From CAZPUS01 sp964589825 (GTDB taxonomy: Bacteria > Fibrobacterota > Chitinivibrionia > Chitinivibrionales > WJKA01), in contig CAZPUS010000004.1 in NCBI GenBank assembly GCA_964589825.1, positions 1 through 64,000 on the forward strand: a stretch of DNA of 64,000 bases, in the 5' to 3' direction. Each line of letters opens with the position of its first letter. The stretch's first letter is position 1. A program made the position numbers and the translations under genes. Below the pieces are notes generated by a model. The model ran no database searches and had not been told where the DNA came from. It saw nothing but the letters and a program-made list of their open reading frames with translations. Of the stretch, positions 8,234 to 16,655 are shown one piece after another.

Positions 8234-10174
8234 ATGAAAACGATCGATATGACTACACAAAACTCCCGGCAACTGCTCATCGATACAATAGATTCCCCCC
8301 GGGATCTTAAAAAACACAGTAAGGATTCTTTACCGAAACTTGCCACCGAAATCCGTGAAATACTCATTGAAGAGGTAACCAAACACGGCGGGCATCTTGC
8401 CTCCAACCTCGGAACCGTTGAAATGACGCTGGCGCTTCACTACTGTTTTGATGCACCACAGGACAAAATAGTATGGGATGTAGGCCACCAGGCCTATACT
8501 CATAAGCTGCTCACCGGTCGCCGGGAACGCTTTTCGACACTGCGTTCCTACCAGGGCATCAGTGGATTTCCGAATGTACACGAAAGCGAATATGACGCTT
8601 TTTCGGTGGGACATGCATCGACTTCGATCTCTGCAGCACTCGGTATGGCCAAAGCCCGGGATCTGAGCGGAGAATCGCATAAGGTGGTGAGTATTATCGG
8701 TGACGGCGCACTCACCGGCGGACTCGCATGGGAAGGACTCAACAATCTAGGTAATTCCTCGACCCAGATGGCGGTTATCCTCAACGACAACCGGATGTCG
8801 ATCTCAAAAAACGTGGGTGCGCTTTCACGGTATCTTACGACGATACTCACCGATAAGAGATACAACAAAATGAAGGACAACATCTGGGAGCTGCTCGGAC
8901 ACGTTCCCAATGCCGGGAAAAGAATAAGAAATCTTGTCCATAACATCGATGACAGTGTAAAACACTTTCTTATTCCCGGAAAACTCTTTCACGATATAGG
9001 GCTTCGCTATTTCGGGCCTATTGACGGTCACGACGTAAACCAGCTGATCGATATGTTTCAGTTTATCAAAGAAAATGCAAATTATCCAGTTCTCATTCAC
9101 ACCATCACGACAAAGGGAAAGGGATACCGGCATGCGGAAAACAACGCAACCAAATATCATGGTGTATCCCGCACCGAATTCTGCGATAACAATAAAAAAT
9201 ACCAGGCGAAGGAAAACGCGCCTAAATACTGTGAGGTGATGGGTACCACGCTCACCGAAATTGCCCGCGAACGAAACGATGTGGTCGCAATTACCGCAGC
9301 GATGCCGGACGGAACGGGGCTCATTCACTTTGCCGATATACACCCGGACCGCTTTTTCGATGTGGGCATTGCCGAAGGACATGCCGTTACTTTTGCCGCC
9401 GGCCTTGCCTCATGCGGGAAAAAACCCGTGGTTGCCATTTACTCCACGTTTCTGCAACGAACATACGACCAACTTATACACGATGTCGCCCTTGACAAAA
9501 GAAATGTCGTTTTTTGCGTAGACAGGGCGGGCGTGGTAGGCGATGACGGCCCGACCCATCATGGGGCATTCGACCTCTCCTTTTTGCGTACCATACCCAA
9601 TGCGGTCATTATGGCACCCAGGGACGAAGTGGAACTGCAAACCATGCTGTATACCGCCATGGAATATGATCAGGGTCCGGTTTTTATCCGATACCCCCGT
9701 GGAAAAGGAACCGGACGATGCCCATCGGATGCGACCAAAAAGCCACTCCGTCTTTACAAACCGGAAACACTGCATCGTGGTTCCGGTGTCGCATTGCTTT
9801 CAGCAGGCCACTGCTACAAAACCGCAAAAGAAGCAATCGCCCTTCTCAAAGAGAATGGATTCGACCCCACTTTCGTCAATGCCCGTTTTGTCAAGCCTAT
9901 CGATGAAAAATATTACGATGACATCCTTGCCACTCATGATTACGTGGTAACGCTGGAATTCAATACGATCAAAGGGGGTTGGGGAAGCGAAATCCTCGAG
10001 CATGCTTCCGCCTCGCATCTTTTGCCCCCACGCCGTATCCTCACACTGGGATATCCCGATTCATTCATCACCCACGGAGATCCCGAAATCCTGCACAACA
10101 ATACGGGCCTTGATCCCTCAGGTATCGCCGAACGCATTCAACGTTTTATTTCTGAGCAGGCCGAGCGTTCGTAG
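8234..10174 (+). CDS. dxs: 1-deoxy-D-xylulose-5-phosphate synthase
   Basis: Condenses pyruvate and glyceraldehyde 3-phosphate in the first step of the MEP isoprenoid pathway and also feeds thiamine and pyridoxal synthesis. The 646-residue length is typical. Landmarks are VWDVGHQAYTHKLLTGR near residue 77, the thiamine diphosphate motif GDGALTGG followed by NDNRMSIS (about residues 156-186), and the transketolase central domain with FDVGIAEGHAVTFAAGLA and DDGPTHHG. ATG 8234 has only a weak ribosome binding site and ATG 8249 is an alternative. The 3' end overlaps the convergent secreted-protein gene by 29 bp. Confidence 0.96.
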   Translation: MKTIDMTTQNSRQLLIDTIDSPRDLKKHSKDSLPKLATEIREILIEEVTKHGGHLASNLGTVEMTLALHYCFDAPQDKIVWDVGHQAYTHKLLTGRRERFSTLRSYQGISGFPNVHESEYDAFSVGHASTSISAALGMAKARDLSGESHKVVSIIGDGALTGGLAWEGLNNLGNSSTQMAVILNDNRMSISKNVGALSRYLTTILTDKRYNKMKDNIWELLGHVPNAGKRIRNLVHNIDDSVKHFLIPGKLFHDIGLRYFGPIDGHDVNQLIDMFQFIKENANYPVLIHTITTKGKGYRHAENNATKYHGVSRTEFCDNNKKYQAKENAPKYCEVMGTTLTEIARERNDVVAITAAMPDGTGLIHFADIHPDRFFDVGIAEGHAVTFAAGLASCGKKPVVAIYSTFLQRTYDQLIHDVALDKRNVVFCVDRAGVVGDDGPTHHGAFDLSFLRTIPNAVIMAPRDEVELQTMLYTAMEYDQGPVFIRYPRGKGTGRCPSDATKKPLRLYKPETLHRGSGVALLSAGHCYKTAKEAIALLKENGFDPTFVNARFVKPIDEKYYDDILATHDYVVTLEFNTIKGGWGSEILEHASASHLLPPRRILTLGYPDSFITHGDPEILHNNTGLDPSGIAERIQRFISEQAERS

Positions 10175-10865
10175 CGATCAAGTCCGCGACGAATGCTATT
10201 TCCTGATCGGTAAACCTTACCGGAAATACGCCCGAGGACGATATGTCCTCATCCCCGGCAAGTCTTTTCCAGTGTGAAGGGCTCATTCTATCAAGCGTAT
10301 CAAGAACCCGGTTCATACGTTCTATAAACCCGGCCATTTTATAGGCCACGAAACGTTTTCCGGTAAATAATTTTACGGCATCGTCTACTTTTTTCACCAC
10401 TTCGGGGGCATTATAACTTATTCGGCATGTACTCATTATCCGTTGCGGATTAATACGATATCTGCACCGCGCCTTTACACTGCAGGCAAAAGTAATCCCT
10501 TTTTTCAGTATTAATATTCCGTGAAAGTCGAATCGATCGGATGAAAATGTCTCAATATGGATCCGGCTTTGTTCCTGTATGGTTTTACGACTCTTGATGG
10601 AAAAGACGGAAGAATCGACTTGACGAAAAACATAACCCTTATTTTCGTTACGGCATATCAGGGTAATTATCTGACCCAGCAATGAAAAATAGTCGGTTTT
10701 AAAAAGAGAATCCCGGATATCACCATGAAGAGAAGGGAGGGTGTCATGAAAAGTGATTTTTCGCCATTGCCCTGCATGCGTTCCCTCATTATTGTTCGAA
10801 ACTGCATATACATGCGTGCATGTCCATACCGCGATCAAAACAGTCGTTATGCACACACAGCGCAT
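10146..10865 (-). CDS. Secreted or periplasmic protein of unknown function
   Basis: A 239-residue protein starting MRCVCITTVLIAVWTCTHVY, a short hydrophobic signal peptide with likely cleavage after VYA. The mature part is mixed alpha/beta, rich in Lys/Arg, with no motif I recognise. ATG 10865 lies one base after the ilvE stop codon (GTGAGATG), and GGTGGAAG precedes it, so it is probably translationally coupled to ilvE and transcribed as the last gene of the branched-chain operon. A longer reading frame upstream lies inside ilvE and is rejected. The 3' end overlaps dxs on the other strand by 29 bp. Its link to amino acid synthesis is unclear. Confidence 0.6.
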   Translation of the reverse strand: MRCVCITTVLIAVWTCTHVYAVSNNNEGTHAGQWRKITFHDTLPSLHGDIRDSLFKTDYFSLLGQIITLICRNENKGYVFRQVDSSVFSIKSRKTIQEQSRIHIETFSSDRFDFHGILILKKGITFACSVKARCRYRINPQRIMSTCRISYNAPEVVKKVDDAVKLFTGKRFVAYKMAGFIERMNRVLDTLDRMSPSHWKRLAGDEDISSSGVFPVRFTDQEIAFVADLIATNARPAQK

Positions 10866-10866
10866 C

Positions 10867-11895
10867 TCACACTTCCACCATCCATCCGTATATGTCGTCA
10901 CGTTCGCCATACTGAATCTGTTGTATGGAATGGAAAAGATCGCTGCATACCTTCCCTGCATGCGCTCCGTCCCCGAAGGTGTAGACCTTATCGCCATAAT
11001 GGATACGACTGATCGGGGTAATAACCGTTGCGGTCCCACAGGCGCCCACTTCATCAAAATTCTCCAGTTCTTCTATACGCACCAGCCTTCGTTCAACGGT
11101 TATACCCCTATCGCCGGCAATCTGCTGCAAACTCAGGTTCGTAATACTGGGCAGTATTGACTCTGACTCGGGTGTGACATATGTAGAAGAATCACGTATG
11201 CCGAAGAAATTCGACGTGCCGAATTCATCTATATATTCATGTCCCGTTGCATCGAGATAAAGCGAAATGCTGTAGCCCTGCTCTTTTGCCTGATGGCCGG
11301 GAAGCAAACTCGCTGCGTAATTACCGGCAGCCTTGATATTGCCCATGCCGCGCGGAGCTGCACGGTCAAACTCGGTTTGGATACACGCCTCAACGGGAGA
11401 AAAACCATCCTTGTAGTAGGGTCCTACCGGGGTAACCAGCACGATAAACAGGAATTCTTCGGAAGGATTGAGCCCCACACGCGGACTCGTACCCAGCAGG
11501 AGCGGACGTACATACAGACTCGCACCGTTGCCGTAAGGAGGCACAAATTCCCGGTTCTGCTGCACCGCTTTTTTACATGCATCGATAAAAAGCTGCGGCG
11601 GTACCGGCTCCATTAGCAATCGCCTTGCGGATCGTGCAAGTCGGTCTGCATTCTGATCCGGACGAAAAAGTGCGATGGTTCCGTCCTTACGACAAAACGC
11701 CTTCATCCCTTCGAAACAGGACTGGCCATAATGGACGCAGGTCGCGGCGATATGAAGCGGTAGCGTCTCTTCCCGCGAAAATTGAAGCTCGCCCCATTCC
11801 CCGCGCGTGCACTTGGCAAAGACATAGCCATTGGTGGGCATATACTGAAACCCAAGGTTTTTCCAGTCGATATTGTGCGTATCGTGTGTTGTCAT
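10867..11895 (-). CDS. ilvE: Branched-chain amino acid aminotransferase
   Basis: PLP enzyme that carries out the final transamination for isoleucine, valine and leucine. The 342-residue protein matches the longer class IV aminotransferase form (BCAT group with an N-terminal extension). Landmarks are HYGQSCFEGMKAF, the substrate region YVRPLLLGT, the Schiff-base lysine in GNIKAAGNYAAS (about residue 193), DEFGTSNFF, and a phosphate-binding GTATVITPI. AGGAGA lies five bases before the ATG. It sits at the distal end of the ilv/leu operon, 29 bp after cimA. Confidence 0.95.
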   Translation of the reverse strand: MTTHDTHNIDWKNLGFQYMPTNGYVFAKCTRGEWGELQFSREETLPLHIAATCVHYGQSCFEGMKAFCRKDGTIALFRPDQNADRLARSARRLLMEPVPPQLFIDACKKAVQQNREFVPPYGNGASLYVRPLLLGTSPRVGLNPSEEFLFIVLVTPVGPYYKDGFSPVEACIQTEFDRAAPRGMGNIKAAGNYAASLLPGHQAKEQGYSISLYLDATGHEYIDEFGTSNFFGIRDSSTYVTPESESILPSITNLSLQQIAGDRGITVERRLVRIEELENFDEVGACGTATVITPISRIHYGDKVYTFGDGAHAGKVCSDLFHSIQQIQYGERDDIYGWMVEV

Positions 11896-11924
11896 TCCTG
11901 TCTCCTGAAATCTACTATAACGAA

Positions 11925-13502
11925 TTATTCGTGTTCTTCCATCATTAATTTGTATTGCAGACTGTCAACAAGTGCCAGCCAGGATGCTTCGATAATATTG
12001 GTGGATACACCGATAGTACTCCAATGATTTTGGGTATCGTTGGATTCGATAAGCACACGGACTTTTGCAGCGGTCCCTTCTTTACCATCGAGTACACGGA
12101 CCTTGAAATCGTCAAGTCGCACATTGGCAAGAAACGGATAGAATTTTACGAGTGCTTTGCGCAATGCATTATCGAGTGCATTGACCGGACCGTCTCCTTC
12201 AGCGGCAGTGTGTTCGAAGTCGCCCCCTTTCTGCACCTTGATGGTGGCCTCCGAATGGACTTCTCCGTGTTCGTTGCGCTCCTCGATCACTCTGAAACCC
12301 TTGAGTTGAAACGTCTCTTTATGCAACCCGAGCTCTTCCTTGGCAATCAATTCGAACGACGCATCGGCCGCTTCGAAATGATACCCTTCCGATTCGAGCC
12401 TCTTGATCTTTTCCAGCAGTCTGCGCACCGGCTCGCTTTTTTTATTCAGATCCTTTTTAATGGCCGATATTTTTTCGAGTATAGAACCGGATCCAGCCAT
12501 ATCAGAGATGATAAAATCTCGTGTATTACCAACCAGCTGTGGATCGATATGCTCGAACGAATTTCTGTTTTTTCGAACGGCATCGGCATGCGTTCCCGCC
12601 TTATGGGTAAAGGCGGCCTTACCCACATAAGGAAGCCGAATATTTGGAGTCATATTCGCCATTTCATCAACGAAAATTGACGTTTCGGTAAGCATAGACA
12701 GCTGTTTATCGCTTATCATATGATATTTTTTCTTGATCTGGAGATTGGGGATGCAGGTACACATATCCGCGTTACCACAACGTTCGCCGAGACCGTTTAT
12801 TGTCCCGTGTATATGTACGATTCCGCTTTCGACTGCCATCATTGTATTTGCAACGGCACATCCTGTATCGTTATGCGCATGAATGCCGAGATCGCTGTCG
12901 ATTGTTTCTCCGATCTCTCTGCATACACGGGCAACACCGTCGGGCAAAGATCCGCCGTTGGTATCGCACAGCACGATACAATCGGCCCCTGCCTGAAGTG
13001 CCGCTTCAATCGTCTTGCGTGCATATTCAGGATTGCACGCATACCCATCGAAAAAATGCTCGGCATCATATATGACTTCATCAGCATGTTTTTTGAGATA
13101 TGAAATTGACTCTCCTATCATATCAATATTTTCCTGCAGGGTCGTTCCCAGAACTTCTGTTACATGCAAATCCCACGATTTACCGAAGATCGTTATTGCA
13201 GGGACATTACATTCCGTCAATCCTTTGAGAATAGGATCATCCTCACATTTTACAGATTTTCGACGTGTGCTTCCAAATGCGGTAATCCTGGCGCGTAAAC
13301 CAAGCTTTGTCGCATTGGCAAAGAATTCCCTGTCTGCCTCGTTTCCCGGCGTGGGCCATCCGCCTTCAATATAACCTACGCCCACTTCGTCAAGTTTTTC
13401 CGCAATACGAAGCTTATCGGGAAGAGAAAATTGTACGCCGCGCGTCTGGCTTCCCTCACGCAGCGTACAGTCATAGAGCTGTATTTTTTTTCCAGAATTC
13501 AT
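11925..13502 (-). CDS. cimA: (R)-citramalate synthase
   Basis: Condenses pyruvate with acetyl-CoA to citramalate, the entry to threonine-independent isoleucine synthesis. The 525-residue protein starts with the DRE-TIM signature YDCTLREGSQTRG and keeps the HAHNDTGCAVAN metal-binding motif. The VGYIEGGWPTPGNEAD stretch is typical of citramalate synthase (CimA2 type) rather than isopropylmalate synthase. The C-terminal 150 residues form the LeuA allosteric dimer domain (ending ...AALVDSLQYKLMMEE), so isoleucine feedback is likely. A separate leuA is present in the same operon, supporting distinct roles. A 217-bp spacer separates it from leuB upstream. Confidence 0.95.
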   Translation of the reverse strand: MNSGKKIQLYDCTLREGSQTRGVQFSLPDKLRIAEKLDEVGVGYIEGGWPTPGNEADREFFANATKLGLRARITAFGSTRRKSVKCEDDPILKGLTECNVPAITIFGKSWDLHVTEVLGTTLQENIDMIGESISYLKKHADEVIYDAEHFFDGYACNPEYARKTIEAALQAGADCIVLCDTNGGSLPDGVARVCREIGETIDSDLGIHAHNDTGCAVANTMMAVESGIVHIHGTINGLGERCGNADMCTCIPNLQIKKKYHMISDKQLSMLTETSIFVDEMANMTPNIRLPYVGKAAFTHKAGTHADAVRKNRNSFEHIDPQLVGNTRDFIISDMAGSGSILEKISAIKKDLNKKSEPVRRLLEKIKRLESEGYHFEAADASFELIAKEELGLHKETFQLKGFRVIEERNEHGEVHSEATIKVQKGGDFEHTAAEGDGPVNALDNALRKALVKFYPFLANVRLDDFKVRVLDGKEGTAAKVRVLIESNDTQNHWSTIGVSTNIIEASWLALVDSLQYKLMMEEHE

Positions 13503-13544
13503 AGTACACTTCAGTACGGTTTGGCTGTGATGAAAAATAATTGG

Positions 13545-13700
13545 TAATTGAACGCAGCTGCGACTTTTGATGAAAGCTGCGTTGAACAGTGCTATTAGCG
13601 CATCCCCGGGGAATACCGTGTCAACCGTATTGGCCGGCCCATGCGTTACGAACAGGCGACGCCATTGTGTATATCAGCATATTATACAAACAAACCAACC
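13545..13700 (+). repeat. Candidate divergent copy of the interspersed repeat, inside the ilv/leu operon
   Basis: The cimA-leuB spacer contains TTTTGATGAAAGCTGCG, then CAGTGCTATTAGCGCATCC, and later TATTGGCCGGCCCATG. These line up in the same order with TTTTGACAAAAGATGCGG, CCTGCTGGTAATGCG and TGCTGGTTGGCTCATG of the copy at 59.5 kb. Terminal inverted repeats are not clear here, so ends are approximate. If real, the element lies within a transcribed operon, antisense to the plus-strand copies. Confidence 0.4.
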
Positions 13701-13719
13701 CGGTTCGGGTCGAATTCAC

Positions 13720-14784
13720 TTATGCAACGTTCGATGCAACCAGATCTCCCACTTCACTGGTGGACATCCCCATTCTCCCTGCGGAAAGACTCTCAATTTT
13801 GCCGGACACAAGGGTCGCATTTACCGCCTTATCGACAGCCTTGGCAGCACTGCGCTCTCCAATTGTCTCCAATAACATCCCGCCGGCACAAATCGCCGCC
13901 AGAGGATTTATACTGTTCTTTCCGGTGTACTTTGGTGCACTGCCCCCGATAGGTTCAAACATCGAAACGCCTTCGGGGTTGATATTACCTCCTGCCGCAA
14001 TCCCCATTCCTCCCTGAATCATCGCACCGAGGTCGGTTATAATATCACCGAAAAGATTCGACGTCACTATTACGTCGTAAAATTCGGGAGCCTTCACCAT
14101 CCACATCGTACACGCGTCCACATGGTTGTAATCCTGTTTAATATCGGAAAACTCACTCTCTCCGATCTCCCGATGTGAACGCACCCAAAGATCACCGACG
14201 TCGGTAAGCACATTACACTTATGCACGAGGGTACACATTTTTTTCTTATTACGTGCACGGGCATAATTATATGCAAACCGAAGGCAACGGTCGACAGTAA
14301 ACCTGTTATACGCCATTACCTGAGTCGCAACTTCATGTGGTGTCCCTTTCATGGTCACTCCGCCCATACCTGTATATATGCCACCGGTGTTTTCACGTAC
14401 CACCACAAAATCGATATGCTCCGGTCCCTTGTCTTTCAAAGGGGTCGGTACATTGGGATAGAGTTTTATGGGACGCAGATTTATATACTGATCGAGTGCA
14501 AACCGAAGCCGCAGCAGAATACCGACTTCGAGTATGCCTGGTTTCACATCGGGATGTCCAATGGCACCAAGAAATATCGAATCGAACGATCCCAGCTCCT
14601 CAATTGCCGAGTCCGGCAATGTCTCACCGGTCTTCATATACCGTTCTCCCCCGAAATCATACTCTTTGAAATCAAGCGAGAAATCGTGTGCCTGTGCTGC
14701 CGCTTTCATGACTTTAAGTGCTTCGGTGGTCACTTCCGGACCGGTTCCATCACCGGGAACAACTGCGATATGATAGTTATTCAT
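13720..14784 (-). CDS. leuB: 3-isopropylmalate dehydrogenase
   Basis: NAD-dependent oxidative decarboxylation of 3-isopropylmalate in leucine synthesis; the same fold can act on methylmalate downstream of cimA. The 354 residues show AVVPGDGTGPEV at the N-terminus, the substrate arginines in INLRPIKLYP and VVVRENTGG, and the Mg/NAD region SNLFGDIITDLGA followed by EPIGGSAPKYTGKNSINP. AGAAAGGCGAAG precedes the ATG. It lies between the hydrolase with the acidic tail (upstream) and cimA (downstream). Isocitrate dehydrogenase-type paralogs are close in sequence, but the operon context favours leuB. Confidence 0.9.
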   Translation of the reverse strand: MNNYHIAVVPGDGTGPEVTTEALKVMKAAAQAHDFSLDFKEYDFGGERYMKTGETLPDSAIEELGSFDSIFLGAIGHPDVKPGILEVGILLRLRFALDQYINLRPIKLYPNVPTPLKDKGPEHIDFVVVRENTGGIYTGMGGVTMKGTPHEVATQVMAYNRFTVDRCLRFAYNYARARNKKKMCTLVHKCNVLTDVGDLWVRSHREIGESEFSDIKQDYNHVDACTMWMVKAPEFYDVIVTSNLFGDIITDLGAMIQGGMGIAAGGNINPEGVSMFEPIGGSAPKYTGKNSINPLAAICAGGMLLETIGERSAAKAVDKAVNATLVSGKIESLSAGRMGMSTSEVGDLVASNVA

Positions 14785-14896
14785 CTTTGCTTCGCCTTTC
14801 TCTAAATACCGTCCGCATCGCAGACGTCTCTCTATAAATGCAATTGTTTATTTTTCACACAGCCGGCAGCAATAAATGTGCTGCAAATCGACATTA

Positions 14897-16528
14897 TTAC
14901 TTTGATGTATCCCCGCCTTTTTCGGCATTGCCATCTGATGAGCTCTGATCCCCGTCATCACTGTTTTTCGTCTGCTGATTCTCTCCCTCCTGCAGCATTT
15001 TATCGAGTTCGTCAAGATCGAGGTCGTTCTCATTATCTGCGGTTTCCGACTCACTCGCAGACGATTCGGATTCATCCGGATTCTGCTCCTTGTCTGCATT
15101 GTCTACAGCCTCAGTATTGTGTGAGGCCGCCTCATCTCCGTTTTCGGAATTAAGAATGTCGTCAATCGCAGCCTCTACATCCTCATCTGATCCTTCATCT
15201 GATTCCGTATCCGGGGCAGACTCATTCGGGGAGGCCGACTTGTCGGCAGTTTCACCATCCTGTACCTGCTCGTCCTCTTCATCCCTGTCCTGTACATCCG
15301 GCGCAGCGCGCTCTTCATTTCCTGTGTCCGATTCACCTGTGTCCGATTCACCTGTGTCCGATTCNNNNNNNNNNNNNNNNNNNNNNNNNNNNNNNNNNNN
15401 NNNNNNNNNNNNNNNNNNNNNNNNNNNNNNNNNNNNNNNNNNNNNNNNNNNNNNNNNNNNNNNNCCTGTGTCCGATTCACCTGTGTCCGATTCACCTGTG
15501 TCCGATTCGGACGGCTCTTGTGCGGTATCTGCGGCAGGGGATTGAGCCGATGCAACAGTATCATCATCTGCAGAGACCTCTGCATGCTCAGACGACTCCT
15601 GCTGCGTTGCATGTGCGGATTCCGATGTCTGTGCAGCGCGCTCTTCGGTGGATTCAAGGGACTGCTGCGAGCTCTCTTTTTCTTGCGGTTCAGATTGAGA
15701 CCCTGGTTGAGTATCTGACTGTTCGTCAACTGCCTGCGCGCCATCCGCCTTATCGGACCCGTCGCCATCAGCTTTGCTCTTTTTAGCAGACCCCGCCTCC
15801 GGCTGTCCGACTTGTCGTTGCTGCGCTTTGGCGGATTCCGCTTCGTCCCCGGCAGAAGCGTTTTTGCCTCCCGATGCCGCAGATGAAGACACCGATGCGG
15901 ACTTCTGCTCAGCCTCGCCGACGGCAGCATCTGCAGCATCCTCTTGTTGCCGAGAGGCAGCAGGTTTCGATTTTACCATCTTCTGTATATATTTGAATTG
16001 TGTAGTCCCCGCACGCTGTGCGAGCTCGAAAAGGACCATCTCCGTTGTCGCGGGAACAGCCTCACAAAAACGCATCTTCTGCAATGCAATCTCATGATCG
16101 CAGCGATTACGGGAGCCGATCGCATCGGTAACCACGTGCGTGGTAAATCCGGCCTTGCGCAACCCGCACACACTCTGATTGATACACACATGGCTTTCGA
16201 TGCCACAGACCACGAACGTGGTAATATCCATTCCACGCACCTGATCCCAGAAATGCGCGTTCTGCGTACATGCCATCTCCACCTTTTCGACTACTTCGAG
16301 AAGGGAAAACTGACTTTTTATTTCATTTACCGTAGAACCGAGCCCCTGTGGATACTGCTCAGTTACAATCACCGGAAGCCGGTACATTTGAAACGCCAGC
16401 GTCAGACGTGTTACATTATGAACGATAGTATCGAATTGCGGAATCGCCTTACGAAACTTTTCCTGCATATCGATAATTATCAGACCGGTATTTGCCGGGC
16501 GCAACGTTGCGGAATGTAATGCATCCAT
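14897..16528 (-). CDS. Isochorismatase-like (ISOC1/2-type) hydrolase with a long acidic, repeat-containing C-terminal tail
   Basis: Residues 1 to about 190 form a cysteine hydrolase of the isochorismatase fold: LIIIDMQEKF carries the catalytic Asp, VTEQYPQGLGST is typical of the ISOC1/ISOC2 branch, and VCGIESHVCINQSV carries the nucleophilic Cys. The next 350 residues or so are low-complexity, dominated by Ser, Asp, Glu, Ala and Gln, with at least six tandem copies of ESDTG encoded by a 15-bp repeat, and end with an Asp/Asn-rich stretch. The tail should be disordered and strongly acidic. ATG 16528 is chosen because GAGAGGTC lies 8 bases upstream; the frame remains open another 96 bases upstream. 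A 100-N gap interrupts the repeat, so the true length is unknown. It lies inside the leucine operon; its role there is not evident. Confidence 0.8.
   Translation of the reverse strand: MDALHSATLRPANTGLIIIDMQEKFRKAIPQFDTIVHNVTRLTLAFQMYRLPVIVTEQYPQGLGSTVNEIKSQFSLLEVVEKVEMACTQNAHFWDQVRGMDITTFVVCGIESHVCINQSVCGLRKAGFTTHVVTDAIGSRNRCDHEIALQKMRFCEAVPATTEMVLFELAQRAGTTQFKYIQKMVKSKPAASRQQEDAADAAVGEAEQKSASVSSSAASGGKNASAGDEAESAKAQQRQVGQPEAGSAKKSKADGDGSDKADGAQAVDEQSDTQPGSQSEPQEKESSQQSLESTEERAAQTSESAHATQQESSEHAEVSADDDTVASAQSPAADTAQEPSESDTGESDTGESDTXXXXXXXXXXXXXXXXXXXXXXXXXXXXXXXXXXESDTGESDTGESDTGNEERAAPDVQDRDEEDEQVQDGETADKSASPNESAPDTESDEGSDEDVEAAIDDILNSENGDEAASHNTEAVDNADKEQNPDESESSASESETADNENDLDLDELDKMLQEGENQQTKNSDDGDQSSSDGNAEKGGDTSK
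15321..15509 (-). repeat. 15-bp tandem repeat encoding ESDTG
   Basis: On the plus strand the unit is CCTGTGTCCGATTCA. Three units are visible left of the assembly gap (15321-15364) and three right of it (15465-15509), almost identical in sequence. Read on the minus strand in the coding frame they give Glu-Ser-Asp-Thr-Gly. The unit length is a multiple of three, so copy number changes keep the frame. Confidence 0.95.
15365..15464. other. Assembly gap of exactly 100 N
   Basis: One hundred N bases lie inside the tandem repeat. A round 100 is the usual placeholder for a gap of unknown size. With perfect 15-bp units the missing length should be 1 plus a multiple of 15, which 100 is not, so the printed length is not the true one even though the reading frame happens to continue. 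Confidence 0.97.
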
Positions 16529-16655
16529 TCTGACAGACCTCTCGTGGGAAAAACCACTGTGGCAATGTAATCGATTCCCGGCACGAACGGGACACCCGCT
16601 GCGTGCATGCTCCCAAATGCTCACGCGCCGGGAGGCATCATTGCAGCCGAACTTT

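Noticed and set aside
11955..12680. 241-residue plus-strand frame opposite cimA
   Set aside because: cimA is unambiguous on the minus strand with all family motifs; the opposite frame is a shadow.
15321..15509. Possible CRISPR-like array at the tandem repeat
   Set aside because: The units are contiguous with no spacers, are only 15 bp and code for protein.
15175..15939. 254-residue alternate frame (NRTQV repeats) over the tandem repeat
   Set aside because: It is the +1 reading of the ESDTG-coding repeat; the hydrolase frame has a folded domain and a ribosome binding site and continues through.
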